Source: Harmothoe impar
Lineage: Eukaryota > Annelida > Polychaeta > Phyllodocida > Polynoidae
DNA: 64,000 nt
NCBI GenBank assembly: GCA_947462335.1
Contig: OX381717.1
Location: 47,349,523 to 47,413,522 of the forward strand
Direction: 5' to 3'
The stretch's first letter is position 1. The number at the start of each line of letters is the position of its first letter. The notes beneath the pieces were generated by a model. It had not been told where the DNA came from and ran no database searches. It worked only from the letters and a program-made list of their open reading frames with translations. Positions 1 through 9,373 of this stretch are shown here, one piece after another. The translations under genes and the position numbers were made by a program.

Positions 1-129
1 ATTTAACTTTATAAAATGTTGTATAACGTTTTTCGTTTACTGGGATAGGGCTCAGAGGCTGCAGGTTTTGCAAAACTTATAACACTCAAATCGTTAGATT
101 GTACTGAACAAGTTTTTCACTCATGTCGG

Positions 130-262
130 TGCCCAGTTCCCTCAGCATGGTGTTTGATTGCAGAACTGCCAAGTTACTCGTCAGGGCTACATCCATGCAT
201 CATGACAATAACGGGATAATCCATCAAAGTTAAGGCAGCCCTTGAAGGGTCTAAAGGGGCAA
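130..262. repeat. TTAA-MITE (family P) partial copy
   Basis: Diverged half-copy. It keeps the arm with TTACTCGTCAGGGCT, then CATCCATGCATCATGAC, and decays after GCAGCCCTTGAAGGG. See the copy at 44278 for the family description. Confidence 0.6.
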
Positions 263-408
263 TCTCACCACTCACACTTAACCACGTAGTGGACCAGAAC
301 AGGACTAGAACTGTGAGTAGGATACGCTCGGTGACACTTTAAGGAATATTGCCTCTAGAGACTTTTATGAATGCTACGTTGCTATATAATTATGTTCTCC
401 CTTTGCAG

Positions 409-485
409 CTTTTTCCTCGGACAAGAAAGACAACTTGGTACATCCTACAGTAGAATCCTATCAACTGAGATAGGAAAAGGGCATG
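409..485 (+). CDS. candidate internal coding exon, unknown protein
   Basis: Seen: a strong acceptor (pyrimidine-rich TTCTCCCTTTGCAG ending at 408) and a strong donor (CATG followed by GTAAGT at 486). Only one of the three forward frames is open across the 77 bp. It is entered after one base and leaves one base (phase 2 in, phase 1 out). It encodes about 25 residues including LGQERQLGTSYSRIL and ending GKGH. I do not recognise the family. Inference: an internal exon of a plus-strand gene whose later exons may be at 2309 and 5242. The phase left here does not fit 2309 directly, so a further exon would be needed. A short exon at about 1611-1650 (acceptor GTGGCAG, frame containing KFEHPLGFMFSY) would bridge the phases, but its splice sites are weak. 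RNA evidence is needed to raise confidence. Confidence 0.42.
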
Positions 486-651
486 GTAAGTCGAACTTCC
501 TTCACCTCTCGTTCTAGAAAAGTATACATTCTGAACAAGGAGTGTGTTTCAAGGACTGCATTGATAAAAACCATCATCCGAGTGTTCAAAGCTCTAATCT
601 AATTGCCTCAGCCCACAGAGCCGCACCCACCAGCCTTAGACTGGTGTCCCG

Positions 652-1005
652 ACCACTGGTAACTGCTATACTGATCTATTACCACTTGTATCTGCCATAG
701 CCACTGGTAACTGCTATATTCACCAGTAATTTCTATACTCACTGGTAACTGCCATAGCCACTGGTAACTGCTATATTCACCAGTAATTTCTTTACTCACT
801 TGTATCTGCCATAGCCACTGGTAACTGCTATATTCACCAGTAGTTTCTATACTCACTGGTAACTGCCATAGCCACTGGTAACTGCTATATTCACCAGTAA
901 TTTCTTTACTCACTTGTATCTGCCATAACCACTGGTAACTGCTATATTCACCAGTAGTTTCTATACTCACTGGTAACTGCCATAGCCACTGGTAACTGCC
1001 ATAGC
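652..1005. repeat. minisatellite, 19-bp unit in a 114-bp higher-order repeat
   Basis: Basic unit is close to ACTGGTAACTGCCATAGCC (19 bp, spacing checked at 969, 988, 1007 and 1026). Six variant units form a 114-bp higher-order repeat, about three copies. Because 114 is divisible by three, the minus strand shows a spurious repetitive ORF (motif GEYSSYQWLWQ). Confidence 0.93.
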
Positions 1006-1585
1006 CACTGGTAACTGATATGACTACTAGTAACTGCCATGGCTACAGGCAACTGCTATAACCACTGGTAACTGCCGTAGCCACTGGTAACTACTATTAC
1101 CACTAGGAGTTGCTATGACCACTAGTAGCTTCTATGACTACTGGTAACTGCTATGACCACTGGTTACTGCCGTAGCCACTGGTAACTAGTATTACCACTA
1201 GTAGTTGCTATGACTACTAGTAGCTTCTATGACTACTGGTAACTGCTATGACCACTGGTAACTGCCGTAGCCACTGGTAACTAGTATTACCACTAGTAGT
1301 TGCTATGACTACTAGTAGCTTCTATGACTACTGGTAACTGCTATGACCACTGGTAACTGCCGTAGCCACTGGTAACTACTATTACCACTAGTAGCTGATA
1401 TGACCACTAGTAGCTTCTGTGACTACTGGTAACTGCTATGACCACTGGTTACTGCCGTAGCCACTGGTAACTAGTATTACCACTAGTAGTTGCTATGACT
1501 ACTAGTAGCTTCTATGACTACTGGTAGCTGCTATGACCACTGGTTACTGCCGTAGCCACTGGTAACTAGTATTACCACTACTGGC
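1006..1585. repeat. minisatellite, 19-bp unit in a 95-bp higher-order repeat
   Basis: Same 19-bp unit as the preceding block, organised as five-unit blocks. The motif CTATGACCAC recurs at 1151, 1246, 1341, 1436 and 1531, exactly 95 bp apart. Units carry CTAGT/ACTAGT variants that create local dyads. The array decays into unique sequence at about 1590. Confidence 0.93.
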
Positions 1586-2038
1586 ACCATACAATAGCCA
1601 TAGTGGCAGATAAATTCGAGCACCCACTGGGATTCATGTTTTCGTACTGGTGGCTACCAGAGAACCAGAATTCACCACCACTACAGAGCTACTATTATGA
1701 GTATCAGAGGATTCGTTAAGTCTCCAATCATGCTGAGAAATCATTGTTGTTGTTGTTGTGAACTTTTATTTTGGCAAAGTATTCTTATTACATATGAAGT
1801 TTTTCAATGCAATGCCAAGGAGATACTAAAAGACAGAATCTCAATAGTATATTTATATATATATATATTAAAATGCTTGAAATAAATTTTGAATCTAACC
1901 AAGTCAAAGTGTCATTAAGGAGCATCTAACTTTTCTTTGACCTTAAAACTTTCCCTGATCAGAGATGTGGTTGATATCCAAGATAGGTCTGGGGGTCATT
2001 TATCAGGTCATCTGATATCAACATTGAGGGATGTATAA

Positions 2039-2196
2039 TGGTTCTTTAAAGTGATATGCCCTTTGTTGTCATGATGCATGAATGCACGGGTTGGTTATTC
2101 GCCATTGCCGCATTCATGAATCAGCCCGATCCTTCGGGAGCATATCAACTCTGTGGGAACAGCATGATGCTTGAAGGCAGCACAAGGGTTTAATGA
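2039..2196. repeat. TTAA-MITE (family P) partial copy
   Basis: Retains CCCTTTGTTGTCATGATGC, the central spacer ending GAGCATATCAACTC and the start of the second hairpin (GCATGATGCTTGAA). The right arm is missing. It ends about 110 bp before the acceptor of the 2309 exon candidate. Confidence 0.7.
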
Positions 2197-2308
2197 GCCT
2201 ATCTAGTACTGAGTTTTTCCTCACTCACACTGCACTCTCTGAGACGCGCTGGAGCACCTGTTTAACCCGCGACAGAGGCACTTTTTATTGACTCTGCTCT
2301 GTTCTCAG

Positions 2309-2428
2309 CTCCATCCAGCTCTGGGGTCAGAACGCCCTCTATAGATCAGTTATCTGCACTAAAATATTAGCGTTGTCTCCCTGCCAAGCTCTGAACGACG
2401 CAGACTATGTACTTGGTATGAGTCAATG
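2309..2428 (+). CDS. candidate internal coding exon, unknown Cys-containing protein
   Basis: Seen: acceptor with a clean polypyrimidine run (CTCTGCTCTGTTCTCAG ending at 2308) and donor CAATG followed by GTAAGAA at 2429. An alternative donor, GTATGAG, sits at 2416. Of three frames only one stays open, for 39 codons, with segments SIQLWGQNALYRSV, KILALSPCQALN and DADYVLGMSQ. It is entered after one base and leaves two (phase 2 out). That phase fits the candidate terminal exon at 5242, which needs one base to complete a codon. No domain recognised. The hydrophobic/Cys pattern suggests a secreted or lumenal protein, but this is inference. The same bases on the minus strand have no open frame of comparable length. 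Confidence 0.45.
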
Positions 2429-2754
2429 GTAAGAATAGTTCGAGCTGCTCCCATTCCAAGCAGATCTTGTCGCTGCAATACTCTGCACTCTGCACCAATT
2501 TCAATGTTAACCCTTATTTTATCCTTCTTCCATTATGCCACATACCTACCTATTCAAATGTAGTTTCCCACCTTTGGCATCAGTAGATGTGTTAAGACAC
2601 CTTACATTGTGGTAGCCTGTCAGCAGAGAGCAAGTCCCAAATCACAGTTTCATATAGCAGATGCACTCCCCATATCTAACATTTCAAATCCATTTTTCTC
2701 AGCTTCTAATCAAGTTAGAAACAAAAATAAAACTTTTTATAGTCCATAAACCAT

Positions 2755-3046
2755 CCCTCTTTGCATACTGCATTAATGCATTATGGATTTGTCGTCATTA
2801 TGTATACATACAGCCCCTGGTAATTAACTCGTTATAGGGCTGCATTCATGCATTATGCCAACCTTTTGGGACTGCGAGAACTCTGTATGATGAGCTTGAT
2901 GCTTGACTAAAGCACTGATGAGTAACTTACCAGGGTTACAGTCATATTTCATGACGAGAAAGGGCATAATACATTAAAACATAGACATGAAGATAAAGGG
3001 GTATTATAAAGCATTAAAGCTCTATGCTGCCTTTAGTTAAATGGTA
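2755..3046. repeat. TTAA-MITE (family P) near full-length, diverged
   Basis: Both hairpins can be followed: CAGCCCCTGGTAATTAACTC with GGGCTGCATTCATGCATTAT, then GCTTGATGCTTGAC through CATGACGAGAAAGGGCATAA. The right end holds the degraded GCTCTATGCTGCCTTTAG arm. Confidence 0.72.
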
Positions 3047-3121
3047 AAGGCGGTGAATGCTGTAATTAAAACATAGTTAACAATACATGAATACGTACAT
3101 ATATACATCCTTATCCCTCTA

Positions 3122-3452
3122 AGGGAGTGTTCATTTATCAATTACAGGGGGGGGGGGTGGTGAGATTTCGCGCGGAGGGGCGACATTTTTTTACGCCCCC
3201 CCCCTCAAGAGCGCGTGGAACGTTTCGCGCCCCCCCTCGCTGAAGGCGGCTAAAATTTTTGGCCCCCCCCCTTTGAACTATAGTAATGCGCGGGCTTTTT
3301 TGCTAAAAAGGGGCTTAAATTTTTACGCCCCCCCCCCCCTCAAGATAGGTCAGAATTATTTTACGCCCCCCCCTCAGAAGGGGTCGAAAATGTTTACGCC
3401 CCCCCCCCCAAACCCACCACCCCCCCCTGTAATTAATAAATGAACACTCCCT
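3122..3452. mobile_element. GC-tract MITE with about 30-bp terminal inverted repeats
   Basis: Left end AGGGAGTGTTCATTTAT, then AATTACAGGGGGG. The right end is the inverse: CCCCCCTGTAATTAATAAATG, then AACACTCCCT. The 270-bp interior is an irregular tandem of TTTACGCCCCCCCC motifs, with C runs of 8-11 and G runs up to 11. No coding capacity. I could not identify a target-site duplication. Confidence 0.8.
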
Positions 3453-3453
3453 A

Positions 3454-3720
3454 AGGACGGCATGTCACTAAAACAATTGTGACATTTGTCACTAAAACAA
3501 TTGTGACATTTGTCGTCATGATGCACCAATGCAGCCCTAATGAGTAACTGACTGGTACTGTCTTTGTGCGTCATGCCAACCCTTTGGGAGTGTAACGGCC
3601 ACGTAGGACTGGCTTGATGCTTAAAAGCAGTACTCGCGTTCCTTGCTAGCGATGCAATCACACATCGACATGACAACCAAGGGCATGATGCATTATTGCA
3701 CTATATGCAGTCCTTAAATG
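3454..3720. repeat. TTAA-MITE (family P) copy
   Basis: Starts AAGGACGGCATGTCAC directly after the GC-tract element and ends GCAGTCCTTAAATG. The left arm contains a local tandem (ACATTTGTCACTAAAACAAT repeated twice). The abutment suggests one element inserted at the edge of the other. Confidence 0.8.
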
Positions 3721-3963
3721 TTTCAGGTGTTGATCTCACAGACATAGTAAAAGAAAGGACAGATTTATAATGACTTATTTCTCATTGTACACAGTCTCAG
3801 ACATCACATTTATAACCATAAAAATAGGATTTACACTGCTTTCTACACCTAAAGAAACCGAGATAATAGTCGAGGACTAGATCAGATTCCACACATATCT
3901 CTTCTGAATGTGGCCATTTGGGACTATAAAGGGTGCGACTGAAACTTTAGTTCCCACCAGTGC

Positions 3964-4197
3964 CTATACTACCACTGAAGTTAGTTTTTTTTTCCTTTTG
4001 GAAATACGTGTATCTGTGGCAGAATGTAGATTATCATGCACGGTAGTATTTATGATACACATGAGGGTAAAGAGCCTAGAGCTCCATTGTGTACGAGTTG
4101 GGATAGTGTAATAATCTGACGGATCAAAGTCGAGTTTGCTTGTGTAAGTTGTGCAGCAGCATTGACAATAACCACCATAAAGAAAATGCCAGGATGA
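3964..4197 (-). CDS. very tentative minus-strand coding segment
   Basis: After a possible acceptor (CATAAATAAG), all three minus frames stay open for 24 or more codons. One gives a hydrophobic stretch (GIFFMVVIVNAAAQL). Another runs 78 codons, contains DFDPSDYYTIPTRTQW and ends in a basic tail (RISKRKKK). The second frame is the one that fits the phase left by the exon candidate at 5825-5962. No domain recognised. Three open frames in AT-rich DNA is weak evidence, so chance is a real possibility. Confidence 0.18.
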   Translation of the reverse strand, partial: SSWHFLYGGYCQCCCTTYTSKLDFDPSDYYTIPTRTQWSSRLFTLMCIINTTVHDNLHSATDTRISKRKKKLTSVVV

Positions 4198-4433
4198 CAC
4201 TTATTTATGAGTCAGTACCCCATCCATATGTGACATGTATTCATCATATAGTGGTAAAGTCAATATATAGAAAAATAAAAAGATACATGGCTAGTTGGCT
4301 AAGCAACTTAGACCGTTAAATATTAATATCATGTGGTGTAAAAGAAATGACAGGATGTATATATGTATATATACAGCGTTTGCATGGATGAATTCCGCTT
4401 TGATATTATAGGTGTACATATGCACATGATCTC

Positions 4434-4516
4434 CAGATTACACTGTCTGGCTATGACCCTGCGCATTGACGTCATTGGTGAATGGTCATATAGGACTGTC
4501 CAAGAAGAGGGCTAGA
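4434..4516 (+). CDS. tentative acceptor-led ORF
   Basis: Acceptor-like CACATGATCTCCAG precedes an open frame of about 26 codons (contains MTLRIDVIGEWSYRTVQ) ending in TAG. Joining it to the 2428 donor would create a stop codon at the junction, so it does not extend that gene model. Listed only as an alternative 3' exon. Confidence 0.15.
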
Positions 4517-4728
4517 GGATGACGCGCAGCAGACTATAGATGCTCTTAGTCAATGGGGATTAGTGTGGCTGGTTATATAACACCAATATGTCCAATACTC
4601 TAGCATTTGATGATGCATCCCTTAGGGGGCAACATGTGCACGGCTGTGTAACATCAGCGTAAATTCCAGCTCAATTACAAGAGATATGATCCGCTATTAT
4701 AACAATGGGACTCACATGCATGACTGTC

Positions 4729-4832
4729 TGCACCCTCAGAAAAGTGAGCGTCACCGTCGCTGAAAGCACTTTCACCTGAAAGCCAGGCTTTCAGCTGAGG
4801 GTGCTTTTGGCGACACTTTTCTGAGAGTGTGT
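4729..4832. mobile_element. palindromic MITE, TA-flanked family M
   Basis: Begins GCACCCTCAGAAAAGTGAGC and ends with the inverse CACTTTTCTGAGAGTGTG. The interior is an inverted repeat around CTGAAAGCCAGGCTTTCAG. Related copies are at 18925, 22746 and 36893. The TA ends have decayed here. Confidence 0.85.
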
Positions 4833-5241
4833 GTTTATCCCTGGGGAAATAATGAATAGTCAATGCATATCTCGCTTAGCTATATAATATGCATGGCATA
4901 ATCTGATTGTATAGGTCGTTATTACATGTATGATAAATAATAACGTACCTATGTAGGTGGTCATAGCATGGTTCTGGAATCATTATACTCTGTTATAATT
5001 GACCAGAATAAGACCAAAGAAATCTTATTAAAGGGAGTGTTTCCATCTGCCGTAAGTTAAACAATGTTTAACTTTCATATGAATTATAGGGCAACAGAAT
5101 TTTGGTCGACCGACGTCGGTGGAATACAGGCTTAAGCAATAATATCAGATTGATCATCAATTTAGAATGAAGACATTCATACGTAAATTGTACCAAATTG
5201 ATAATAATCATGGTTATAGTTATATTTCACATCAATTTCAG

Positions 5242-5422
5242 CAGTTTTCAAAATTGTCCTAAATATAGCCATACGCCAGAGGGATTCTGTCTACCTTACT
5301 TCCATGGAAATGGCGTCAAAATTAATGCTGTGTGGCGTCCGGCATCATTCACATGTTGTCTGCCAACTGACGTGGTACCGCCCCAGGGCGCGGAACGATA
5401 CATATTCAGCATAATGCAGTGA
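5242..5422 (+). CDS. candidate terminal coding exon, Cys-rich C-terminus
   Basis: Acceptor CACATCAATTTCAG ends at 5241 (a second AG lies three bases on, in the same frame). The exon starts with one base that completes a codon, then about 59 codons run open to TGA at 5420-5422. Recognisable segments are QNCPKYSHTPEGFCLPYF, GVKINAVWRPASFTCCL and VVPPQGAERYIFSIMQ. Five cysteines, mixed hydrophobic/polar order and no low complexity make it read like real protein. The phase matches the donor at 2428. I do not recognise the family. No canonical AATAAA lies close downstream on this strand; the first clear one is near 5869. Confidence 0.45.
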
Positions 5423-5824
5423 AAGGACGGGGGTACTTTGGGTGTAATTGAGCGTCAAGATGTAGTCCCCATAGTCTAGTTCTGTCTATGCTAATCATGG
5501 ACTAATGCCTCACCATGGGAAGCCGGGCTCTTGTAGTTGTTACTACTCTCCAAGCAGATATTAGACACAGAGGTGCGCCACTTCCGCCACTATCAACCAC
5601 ACTCCAGCCTGAGATTTTGAAAATTCATAAAAATAATGTTGCACTTTTGTACATTGGATATTTCATTGGAAAGGCATCATTCTCCTTACAGTGTCATTTC
5701 CCCCCCCCCTTATCCAGATCAAATATATCGTGACTGACCCCCTTTCACTATATAATAGTAACGAATAGCCTTTTTTTAAGTTTTTTTGGTTACCCCCCCA
5801 AAAAATAGAGCTGCTGTCACTTAC

Positions 5825-5962
5825 CTACATCCTGATCCTCAGTCATCACAAGGTCAATGTAAATAGTCAAAATAAAACATGATACATACACTGCCATACT
5901 CGTTCCAAATACAACTATAGTTTTATCAGGCCCATAAACTCGTCTGATGAAGGCAGTTGGGA
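5825..5962 (-). CDS. candidate exon encoding a transmembrane helix
   Basis: On the minus strand the exon follows CCTATACAAG (weak acceptor) and ends at a perfect donor, GTAAGTG, at 5824. The single long frame encodes about 45 residues. First comes a basic juxtamembrane part (TAFIRRVYGPDK). A hydrophobic segment follows (TIVVFGTSMAVYVSCF, then ILTIYIDLV), and an acidic tail (MTEDQD). Positive-inside reasoning would place the basic side in the cytosol (inference). The exon enters and leaves in phase 1. Entry is compatible with the exon candidate at 6572-6735 if that one uses the donor after GTGTCAG. Family not recognised; a multi-pass transporter or receptor is possible. Confidence 0.45.
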
Positions 5963-6189
5963 CTTGTATAGGCCTTTATGTACGGATATCCATTTATACC
6001 ATAGACTTCTACTTTGAAGGAGTCATATAGACGACGTGGTAATGCAGTTGATGAGCATCACTAGCCATTTTATGATATGACATTCTGACTTGTGTGCACA
6101 TGTGTCCAACACTTGTGTGTGGCTATATGCCCAGATAGCAATGGTTTATAGGGTCACTGTTGGGTCGTTATGTCTGGTAAATTACTAGT

Positions 6190-6428
6190 TGATCAACAAG
6201 GGGAAAGGGAGATCCCCGTGCGGGATTTTTGGTACCAACTTTGGCCACCAGGGGGGCTCCCTACAGCCAAGCAGGCTAAAAATGTAACAAAAATTCATCT
6301 ATGGTACTTTTTGATGTAGAATACAATAGGACACATTAGAAAATTCCATCTTTGGTGAAAAAACCTTCCATATTTGGAATGTAAAAAGAACGTTTTTGGG
6401 CCTAAAATGGAGTTATTGCACATGTTGA
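6190..6428 (+). repeat. dispersed repeat family R, forward copy
   Basis: Begins GATCAACAAGGGGAAAGGGA and continues through CGTGCGGGATTTTTGGTACC, CCATCTTTGGTGAAAA and TTCCATATTTGGAATG to AACGTTTTTGGGCC. Two further copies face each other at 26104-26310 and 26700-26937. Confidence 0.88.
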
Positions 6429-6429
6429 T

Positions 6430-6481
6430 TGTCCACCAAAGTATTTCCCACCATGTTAGCCTGAATGGTTCCAATTCACAA
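6430..6481 (+). repeat. direct repeat, left copy of about 50 bp
   Basis: TGTCCACCAAAGTATTTCCC through GGTTCCAATTCAC is repeated with few changes at 6796-6847. The two copies flank the exon candidate 6572-6735. Confidence 0.85.
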
Positions 6482-6571
6482 AATCCACCAACCCCACCCC
6501 TGTTGTAACCCGCTTCTCACTAAGCACCTAGCCCCCACCCCCCCCCCACCCCCCAGCCACCCACCAAGCAC

Positions 6572-6735
6572 CTGACACCCGTTGATTAGATCGCCGGCAG
6601 GTGTTATGGCTCTCTAGCCAAGTCTCCAACCTCTCCGCCATTGTGTGCTCGTCAAACATTTGGGGGGAACATGTGAGCGAGACACCGCAGGAACCGGAAG
6701 GGTAGGTTGACTCAACCTGACAATATCCGGTCAGT
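6572..6735 (-). CDS. candidate exon, Cys-rich extracellular-like segment
   Basis: Minus-strand acceptor GCCTGTTATTCCCAG is good. One base then completes a codon, and about 54 codons run open with segments LTGYCQVESTYPSGSCGVSL, SPQMFDEHTMAERLETW and LESHNTCRRSNQRVS. Downstream the frame runs into a G-rich simple tract, so the exon probably ends at one of the GT sites after CAACGG (6579) or after GTGTCAG (about 6572). The latter leaves phase 1, which fits the membrane exon at 5825. Four cysteines and no hydrophobic helix suggest an extracellular part. Family unknown. The whole block sits between 50-bp direct repeats. Confidence 0.4.
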
Positions 6736-6795
6736 CTGGGAATAACAGGCAGGGCACACAATATGGTGGGCCCAGCACTCAGGTGACTGAAAAGT

Positions 6796-6847
6796 GTCCA
6801 CCAAAGTATTTCCTACCATGTTAACCTGAGTGGTTCCAAGTCACACA
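6796..6847 (+). repeat. direct repeat, right copy
   Basis: Second copy of the repeat at 6430, beginning TGTCCACCAAAGTATTTCCT. Spacing between copies is 366 bp. Confidence 0.85.
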
Positions 6848-6977
6848 TTGTTTCATTTTTATCAAGTGAAGCTCTAGAAATGTTGTCTAAATTGATTCAA
6901 TCCGAGTATGGCGGGATGTGAAGATTAAAGAAGCATGACTTCCTCCATTAAAGTTGACTCAGCATAATCCTAGAATA

Positions 6978-7125
6978 CGGGTTAGGGTATGGGTTAGGAA
7001 GTTTTAAGATTATGCATTTTTAAGATTTTTAAGATTATGGTTTGCTTGAGGGTACAAGCTATGTTTAGGCATAGGGTTAGGATGTTTTAAGATTATGGGT
7101 TTTCAAGATTCTTTTAAGATTATGG
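6978..7125 (+). repeat. short local repeats (GGGTTAGGA... TTTTAAGATTATG)
   Basis: Two direct copies about 95 bp apart of GGGTTAGGA followed by GTTTTAAGATTATG, plus extra TTTTAAGATTATG units. The GGGTTAGG words are not arranged as a telomere array. Confidence 0.7.
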
Positions 7126-7835
7126 ATAGAAGGTTTGTCCGCGCACCGAGGAGAGCTAGACCCGATGAACATACATAACCCCTCCTACAATTATTGATCC
7201 TGTGAATTACCATGCACAGTATCCTAATTTCATCCCTAGTATTGATTAAATGGTCACGATTGCATTGATTTGTCGTGTTTGTTAAGGGCTAAATGGCAGA
7301 GTCAACACTTCTAAGTGAGAGGCTGCACTCTTGACACGGCATCTACATATCATTAGGGGTTCATTAGTAGGCCTTTGGTGGTCTAAAACCAGAACAGACT
7401 AGTGCAAGGTGGTAGCAACCCTGCACGAAACTCGGATTTAATGAAAGTTTACTGGTCCTAAAATAGCAAAGACCTACAGTTATTAAAGTAACAGTTGAGT
7501 GCCGATAAGTTCCATTAAATTATTTGACCATCAGGGGATTGAGTTTGTCGTGTTATCTAATCAGAATTTCATGGAATCTAATGGAATTTTTCATCGTATA
7601 AAGTGAACCTTTAGGAAACTTGAAAGTTGTCATTTAATACCATGGGCCGCATAATAAAAGAAGCCACAATGAAATGAATAACGCCCCATTTACATATGAT
7701 AATGCTGTGCTAATAATGAAATAAATGAAATAAATAAACAACTCATACCATTACAGGATATATGGACCATTCCTGGAATCCATAAATTATTTATCGGCAA
7801 GTAAAATAGGGGCTTCATGCGCATGGGAGGGGGGA

Positions 7836-8196
7836 GGGGGTCCAATTAGCACAGTGGCCTGAGGTAGTGGTGATAGGGAGAAGAGGGCAAAAGATAAAGC
7901 ATAGGACTAGTGGAAGGGTGCCAAGGAGGCTATGCATCATTTCCCATGTGTTATGCCTTCTGCCAGCCCTGACACTACAACTCTGGTGGTAACTTTATTA
8001 CAGAGATAGCACCTTGCTGACTTGCCTCCCCCCAAGCCATGTGTACAACCTAGAAGTGGTGTTTGTAGTATACAGGTGGGTGGGTGTGAGTACACAGGTT
8101 ACATACCCAAGTCCCTGCACTGTGTGTAAGGGGTATACATACGTGTGTTCCCTCTTCTTAAAAAGCACTAACTTTTCCACTGACTTTTGGAGATTA
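7836..8196 (+). repeat. long inverted repeat, left arm (about 370 bp)
   Basis: Matches the reverse complement of 10630-11037. Shared landmarks are AGGCTATGCATCATTTCCCA, ACAACTCTGGTGGTAACTTT, GATAGCACCTTGCTGACTTG, GTGTACAACCTAGAAGTG and GTATACAGGTGGG. Several small indels. No conserved frame. Confidence 0.93.
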
Positions 8197-8619
8197 TAAC
8201 CGTTTTTGCTAGGAAAAGAATTGAAAACCAAACGTTGCCACTTTCATGTAAAATTCAAAATATCCTCTGACCATGGGGCTTTGTCTATGTATCTATGAAT
8301 ACCTTTGGGGGACAATTAGTACTTTTACAAGCTCAAAAATTATATACTGTAGGGCTTAGAACCTTTTTTAAAAAAACTCAAGGCAGGTCTTTAATCCATA
8401 ACCTGACCCTTAAACGAGCAACTCTGGTATACAGAAGAAGCTATGGGTAGTTTATTCTAGAGTGTGTTGATTAAAAAACATACTTTATTTGGATGTATAT
8501 AAATGGAATAACTATACACTACTGATAACTTCAAGAAAATATTCCAGCAACTCAGCATTTCCTGCACATCAGAGGAATCTATTAATCTGATAGGGGGTTG
8601 AGCTTGTGTACATACATGT

Positions 8620-8773
8620 CTAGTTCATGATATTGGCGCAGGTGTCAGCGTAAGTCTTCATCTCTTTATCCAGGTTATCACTCCAAGATAAGAAGGTTTT
8701 GATGGGGGGTGGGGATGGGATTCCACATCCTTCTACCTTAGGAACATTCACTATAGGGCCTGTGTCAGGAACA
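8620..8773 (-). CDS. candidate terminal coding exon
   Basis: The minus-strand acceptor GTCTTTTCCATCAG ends at 8774. The exon enters with one base that completes a codon, then reads 50 codons to TAG at 8622-8620. Key parts are VPDTGPIVNVPKVEGCGI, PSPPPIKTFLSW and SDNLDKEMKTYADTCANIM. The frame is also open upstream to 8806, so the true start could be an earlier AG at 8797. Composition and helix-like amphipathic order (NLDKEMKTYADTCANI) read as real protein. It could be the 3' exon of the SLC10-like gene 20 kb upstream on the same strand, or of a separate gene. I cannot decide, and I do not recognise the sequence. Confidence 0.4.
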
Positions 8774-9148
8774 CTGATGGAAAAGACGGTGTCAGTCTGA
8801 ATTTCTTACCAGAGTCAAGCATGACTTCCAGATGACATCCTTGAAAAGGATTCAGCCACTACTGAACTCTCCAGCATTGTGTGACTCTCTTTCAAAGTAG
8901 AAAATTCTCAAAATTGATAGTATAAGAAAGGCCAAAATTCGATACAGGCAATCCACCTTTGATGAGATAAATACATACATACAGTATACAAGAAAATAAT
9001 CCACAAAAGAGCCATGACCTATACAATCAAAATGTATAAGTGAGCAACCCCACACAAAAATATACCCTGTGTAGTGGCACAGGTGATCTTTTCTGCTTGG
9101 CTATACTCAGACTGTCTTGACATTCATGTATCCCCCACTTGTTTCCAG

Positions 9149-9219
9149 TTTGAGCAGACAGACAGAAAGGATAATCTGTGTGCCGCTGCATTATGCATCC
9201 TTTCCAAATGGCTACTCAG
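9149..9219 (+). CDS. candidate small internal exon
   Basis: Textbook acceptor (TCCCCCACTTGTTTCCAG ending at 9148) and donor CTCAG followed by GTATTA at 9220. Frame 1 is open and reads FEQTDRKDNLCAAALCILSK followed by WLL. A second frame is also open, but reads less like protein. The length of 71 bp gives phase 0 in and 2 out. The helical, Ala/Leu-rich pattern is reminiscent of helical-repeat proteins; that is only an impression. No neighbouring exon could be joined with confidence. Confidence 0.42.
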
Positions 9220-9373
9220 GTATTATGTTAGGGGTGGCTGTAAAATAGGGTTATAGCTACCACGTGTTGGGTGTCGAGTGATGATGGGTGTGTGAGGGTC
9301 TGTCAGGTGGATACTAAGTATACCGTTTATGTCTTCTGTACCTCTGCACACTGTGTAGTATATATAACGTAGA

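Noticed and set aside
608..970. Repetitive 120-codon minus-strand ORF (GEYSSYQWLWQ repeats)
   Set aside because: Produced by the 114-bp higher-order minisatellite; no start context, splice site or non-repeat sequence.
652..1585. CRISPR-like array (also considered for 58137-58475)
   Set aside because: No unique spacers; units are contiguous tandem copies, and the DNA is eukaryotic.
6978..7125. Interstitial telomere repeats (GGGTTAGG words)
   Set aside because: Only isolated GGGTTAG words within a longer TTTTAAGATTATG repeat; no TTAGGG array.
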